Shown here: positions 3,419 to 5,436 of the stretch, one piece after another
Layout of the letters: each line of letters opens with the position of its first letter
Numbering within the stretch: position 1 is the first letter of the stretch
DNA from: Sedimentisphaerales bacterium
GTDB lineage: Bacteria; Planctomycetota; Phycisphaerae; Sedimentisphaerales; SM23-30
Direction: 5' to 3'
Assembly: GCA_030640865.1 (NCBI GenBank)
Contig: DAOWIP010000201.1
Span: forward strand, 1-5,436
DNA: 5,436 bases
Notes under the pieces: model-generated
What the model was told of the DNA's origin: nothing
Seen by the model: only the letters and a program-made list of their open reading frames with translations
The model's database searches: none
Position numbers and translations under genes: made by a program

Positions 3419-5436
3419 ATGCCGACCGGCACCAGGGAAACAGTTGAATCGTTGTCTTCCTCTACTGAAGAGAGATCGCTTGAAGAGAATTCGCTCAATC
3501 CAATCCAAATCGAGCGTTATTTCAGCAAAACAGACGTTCATCCGTTCGATGAACTGGAATGGGAACGGCGTACCGCGACCATTACGGATGAAAACGGTGA
3601 TGTAATATTCGAACAGCAGGACGTCGAGGTACCCCGGAAATTCTCACAGTTGGCGACCAAGGTGGTGGTCAGTAAATATTTTTACGGAGAACTCGACACC
3701 GAGGAACGGGAGACTTCTTTCAAGCAATTGGTTCATCGTGTTACCCATACGATTGCCGGGTGGGGTCTGGAAGACGGGCTTTTCACATCTAAAGAACAGG
3801 CGGACCTTTATTACAAGGAATTGACATGGCTTTGCGTGAATCAGTACGCCGCTTTTAATTCACCGGTCTGGTTCAACGTCGGCCTTTATCACGTCAACGG
3901 CGTGGCGGGCAGTAAGCATAATTACCGCTGGGACACAAAAACCCAGACGATCACGAGTTGTGAGAATGCTTATGAATATCCTCAGGGTTCCGCCTGTTTT
4001 ATTCAGAGCGCCGATGACACTATGGAAGGGATTATGTCCCTGGCGGCGAGTGAGGCAATGCTGTTCAAGCACGGTAGTGGCACCGGCACCGATCTTTCAA
4101 CGCTGCGCTCGAGCCGGGAAAAGCTCAGCGGCGGCGGTAAACCGTCCGGGCCGTTGAGCTTTATGCGGGTGTTCGATCAGGTCGCGGCAGTGGTCAAGAG
4201 CGGCGGCAAAACCCGTCGGGCCGCCAAGATGCAATCGTTGAAAATACATCATCCGGACATCAAGGAGTTTATCTGCTGTAAGGCCGAGGAGGAACGAAAG
4301 GCCTGGGCACTTATCGAGCAGGGCTACGACGGCAGCTATAACGGCCAGGCCTATAGCAGCATTATGTTCCAGAACTCCAATCTGTCGGTCCGTGTTACGG
4401 ATGAATTTATGCAGGCGGTGGAAAGCGACGGCGAATTCAGCACGAGGGCGGTTACGACCAATGAACAGATTGATACATATAAGGCCCGCGATCTGATGAA
4501 CCTGATTGCCGATGGTACCCGCGTCTGCGGCGATCCGGGCATGCAGTATGACACTACTATCAATCGTTGGAACACCTGTCCACGCAGCGGTCGGATCAAC
4601 GCGAGTAACCCCTGTAGCGAATATATGTTTCTGGACGACTCGGCCTGCAACCTGGCGAGCCTGAACCTGATGAGGTTCCGCAGGGACGACGGCAGTTTCG
4701 ATGTCGAGAGTTTCCGAAAAGCCATACGCATTCTGATTATCGCTCAGGAATTACTGGTTGATCACGGTAGTTACCCCAGCGAGAAAATTACCCGTAATTC
4801 CCACAATTTTCGTCCTCTTGGGCTGGGCTACGCGAATCTGGGTTCGCTGGTTATGTCGCTTGGGTTGCCGTATGACAGTGACGAGGCACGCGCGATGGCC
4901 GGGGCGATTACCTCTGTTATGACCGGTACAGCCTATACCGTCAGCGCCGAACTGGCTCGCTCAATGAGTCCGTTCGATGGATTCGAACTTAATCGCGAAC
5001 CATTGCTCGATGTTATCAAACTTCACCGTCAGGCCGTGGGCGATATCGATCCGGAACTATGTCCTGATTATCTGCTCAAGTCGGCTCATGACTGCTGGGA
5101 TCAGGCATATACCGACGGCAACCGCTATGGTTTCCGCAATGCCCAGGCCTCCGTTCTGGCGCCGACCGGCACGATTGGATTTATGATGGACTGCGACACC
5201 ACCGGTATTGAACCGGACATCGCGCTGGTTAAATATAAACTCCTCGCCGGCGGCGGTATGCTTAAAATTGTGAACAATACCGTAAAAATGGCCCTGCTAA
5301 AACTGGGCTACAACCCAGACCAGATTCGGGCGATCGTCAACTGTATCGAAGAAGACGACACCATCGAAACCGCTGAGGAACTTAAACCGGAACATTTAGG
5401 CGTCTTCGATTGCGCCTTTAAACCCGCCAAGGGCAA
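3419..5436 (+). CDS. nrdJ: vitamin B12-dependent class II ribonucleotide reductase, 3' end missing
   Basis: The frame is open from ATG 3419 to the window end, giving 672 codons plus two bases. The start follows AAGGAG by 6 nt. The enzyme reduces ribonucleotides to deoxyribonucleotides using a thiyl radical generated from adenosylcobalamin, needs no oxygen, and acts in the cytoplasm. Residues 42-155 match the N-terminal region of long-form NrdJ (HPFDELEWERR, DVEVPRKFSQ, FNSPVWFNVG at 146-155). Catalytic features are complete so far: C193 in GSACF and C410 in SACNLAS as the redox pair, C399 in NPCSE as the radical cysteine, exactly 11 residues before C410 as in characterised class II enzymes, and PTGTIG (582-587) of the active-site barrel. 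HGSGTGTDLS and GGKTRRAAKM are also present. Long-form members reach 1000 residues or more and end in a TSCPD domain, which would lie beyond the window. No intein, frameshift or internal stop is seen. Residues 1-35 are Ser/Glu-rich and probably disordered. Confidence 0.97.
   Translation, partial: MPTGTRETVESLSSSTEERSLEENSLNPIQIERYFSKTDVHPFDELEWERRTATITDENGDVIFEQQDVEVPRKFSQLATKVVVSKYFYGELDTEERETSFKQLVHRVTHTIAGWGLEDGLFTSKEQADLYYKELTWLCVNQYAAFNSPVWFNVGLYHVNGVAGSKHNYRWDTKTQTITSCENAYEYPQGSACFIQSADDTMEGIMSLAASEAMLFKHGSGTGTDLSTLRSSREKLSGGGKPSGPLSFMRVFDQVAAVVKSGGKTRRAAKMQSLKIHHPDIKEFICCKAEEERKAWALIEQGYDGSYNGQAYSSIMFQNSNLSVRVTDEFMQAVESDGEFSTRAVTTNEQIDTYKARDLMNLIADGTRVCGDPGMQYDTTINRWNTCPRSGRINASNPCSEYMFLDDSACNLASLNLMRFRRDDGSFDVESFRKAIRILIIAQELLVDHGSYPSEKITRNSHNFRPLGLGYANLGSLVMSLGLPYDSDEARAMAGAITSVMTGTAYTVSAELARSMSPFDGFELNREPLLDVIKLHRQAVGDIDPELCPDYLLKSAHDCWDQAYTDGNRYGFRNAQASVLAPTGTIGFMMDCDTTGIEPDIALVKYKLLAGGGMLKIVNNTVKMALLKLGYNPDQIRAIVNCIEEDDTIETAEELKPEHLGVFDCAFKPAKG

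Noticed and set aside
3414..3605. Alternative short plus-strand frame at the start of nrdJ
   Set aside because: Out of frame with the recognisable NrdJ sequence; the ATG at 3419 has the properly spaced AAGGAG.
4351..4731. 126-codon minus-strand frame inside nrdJ
   Set aside because: Lies wholly within the conserved catalytic part of nrdJ (NPCSE region) and is antisense shadow.

Overview
The window carries five protein-coding genes, two of them cut by the window edges. Base composition is moderate, Shine-Dalgarno sites are AAGGAG/TAGGAG-like, and the promoters look like ordinary sigma-70 promoters, so this is a bacterial chromosome. The gene mix points to an anaerobic or facultative environmental Gram-negative-type bacterium. 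It includes a primary-type sigma factor, a DUF192 lipoprotein, a single-RRM RNA-binding protein, a receiver-like/SpoIIE phosphatase, and a long-form B12-dependent ribonucleotide reductase. A Planctomycetota or other PVC-type lineage fits, but that is an inference from gene content. No mobile element, CRISPR array, tRNA or rRNA is visible.

Layout. At 1-649 (+) lies the C-terminal part of a sigma-70 factor (regions 2 to 4). At 695-1219 (+) is a DUF192 lipoprotein with a TTG start, 45 nt downstream and probably in the same transcript. At 1220-1322 is a convergent gap with a small dyad. At 1323-1727 (-) is a small RRM protein with its own strong promoter, which overlaps the stop codon of the next gene. 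At 1819-3018 (-) is a SpoIIE/PP2C-type phosphatase with a degenerate receiver-like N-terminus. At 3019-3418 is a 400-nt divergent intergenic region dense in structure. From 3419 to the window end (+) an uninterrupted frame encodes the first 672 residues of class II ribonucleotide reductase NrdJ.

The least explained part is the non-coding DNA. A 34-nt element occurs twice, at 1759-1792 and 3259-3292, with 30 of 34 positions identical. Its two internal dyads survive the differences, including one compensated C:G to G:C swap. The first copy sits at the predicted transcription start and leader of the RRM gene. The second sits inside a predicted nrdJ leader that starts at a good promoter (TTGACT, 17 nt, TATTAT). 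That leader can fold with an 11-bp closing stem (3223-3233 with 3313-3323), followed by a hairpin (3325-3353). The AACUCCUU segment in and beside this hairpin's loop is perfectly complementary to the nrdJ ribosome binding site AAGGAGUU. A second, extended -10 promoter (TGCTATAAT) just upstream of nrdJ would give a short mRNA without this leader. Together these suggest a cis-regulatory RNA or shared operator controlling nrdJ, possibly with a link to the RRM gene. All of this is inferred from one sequence by eye.
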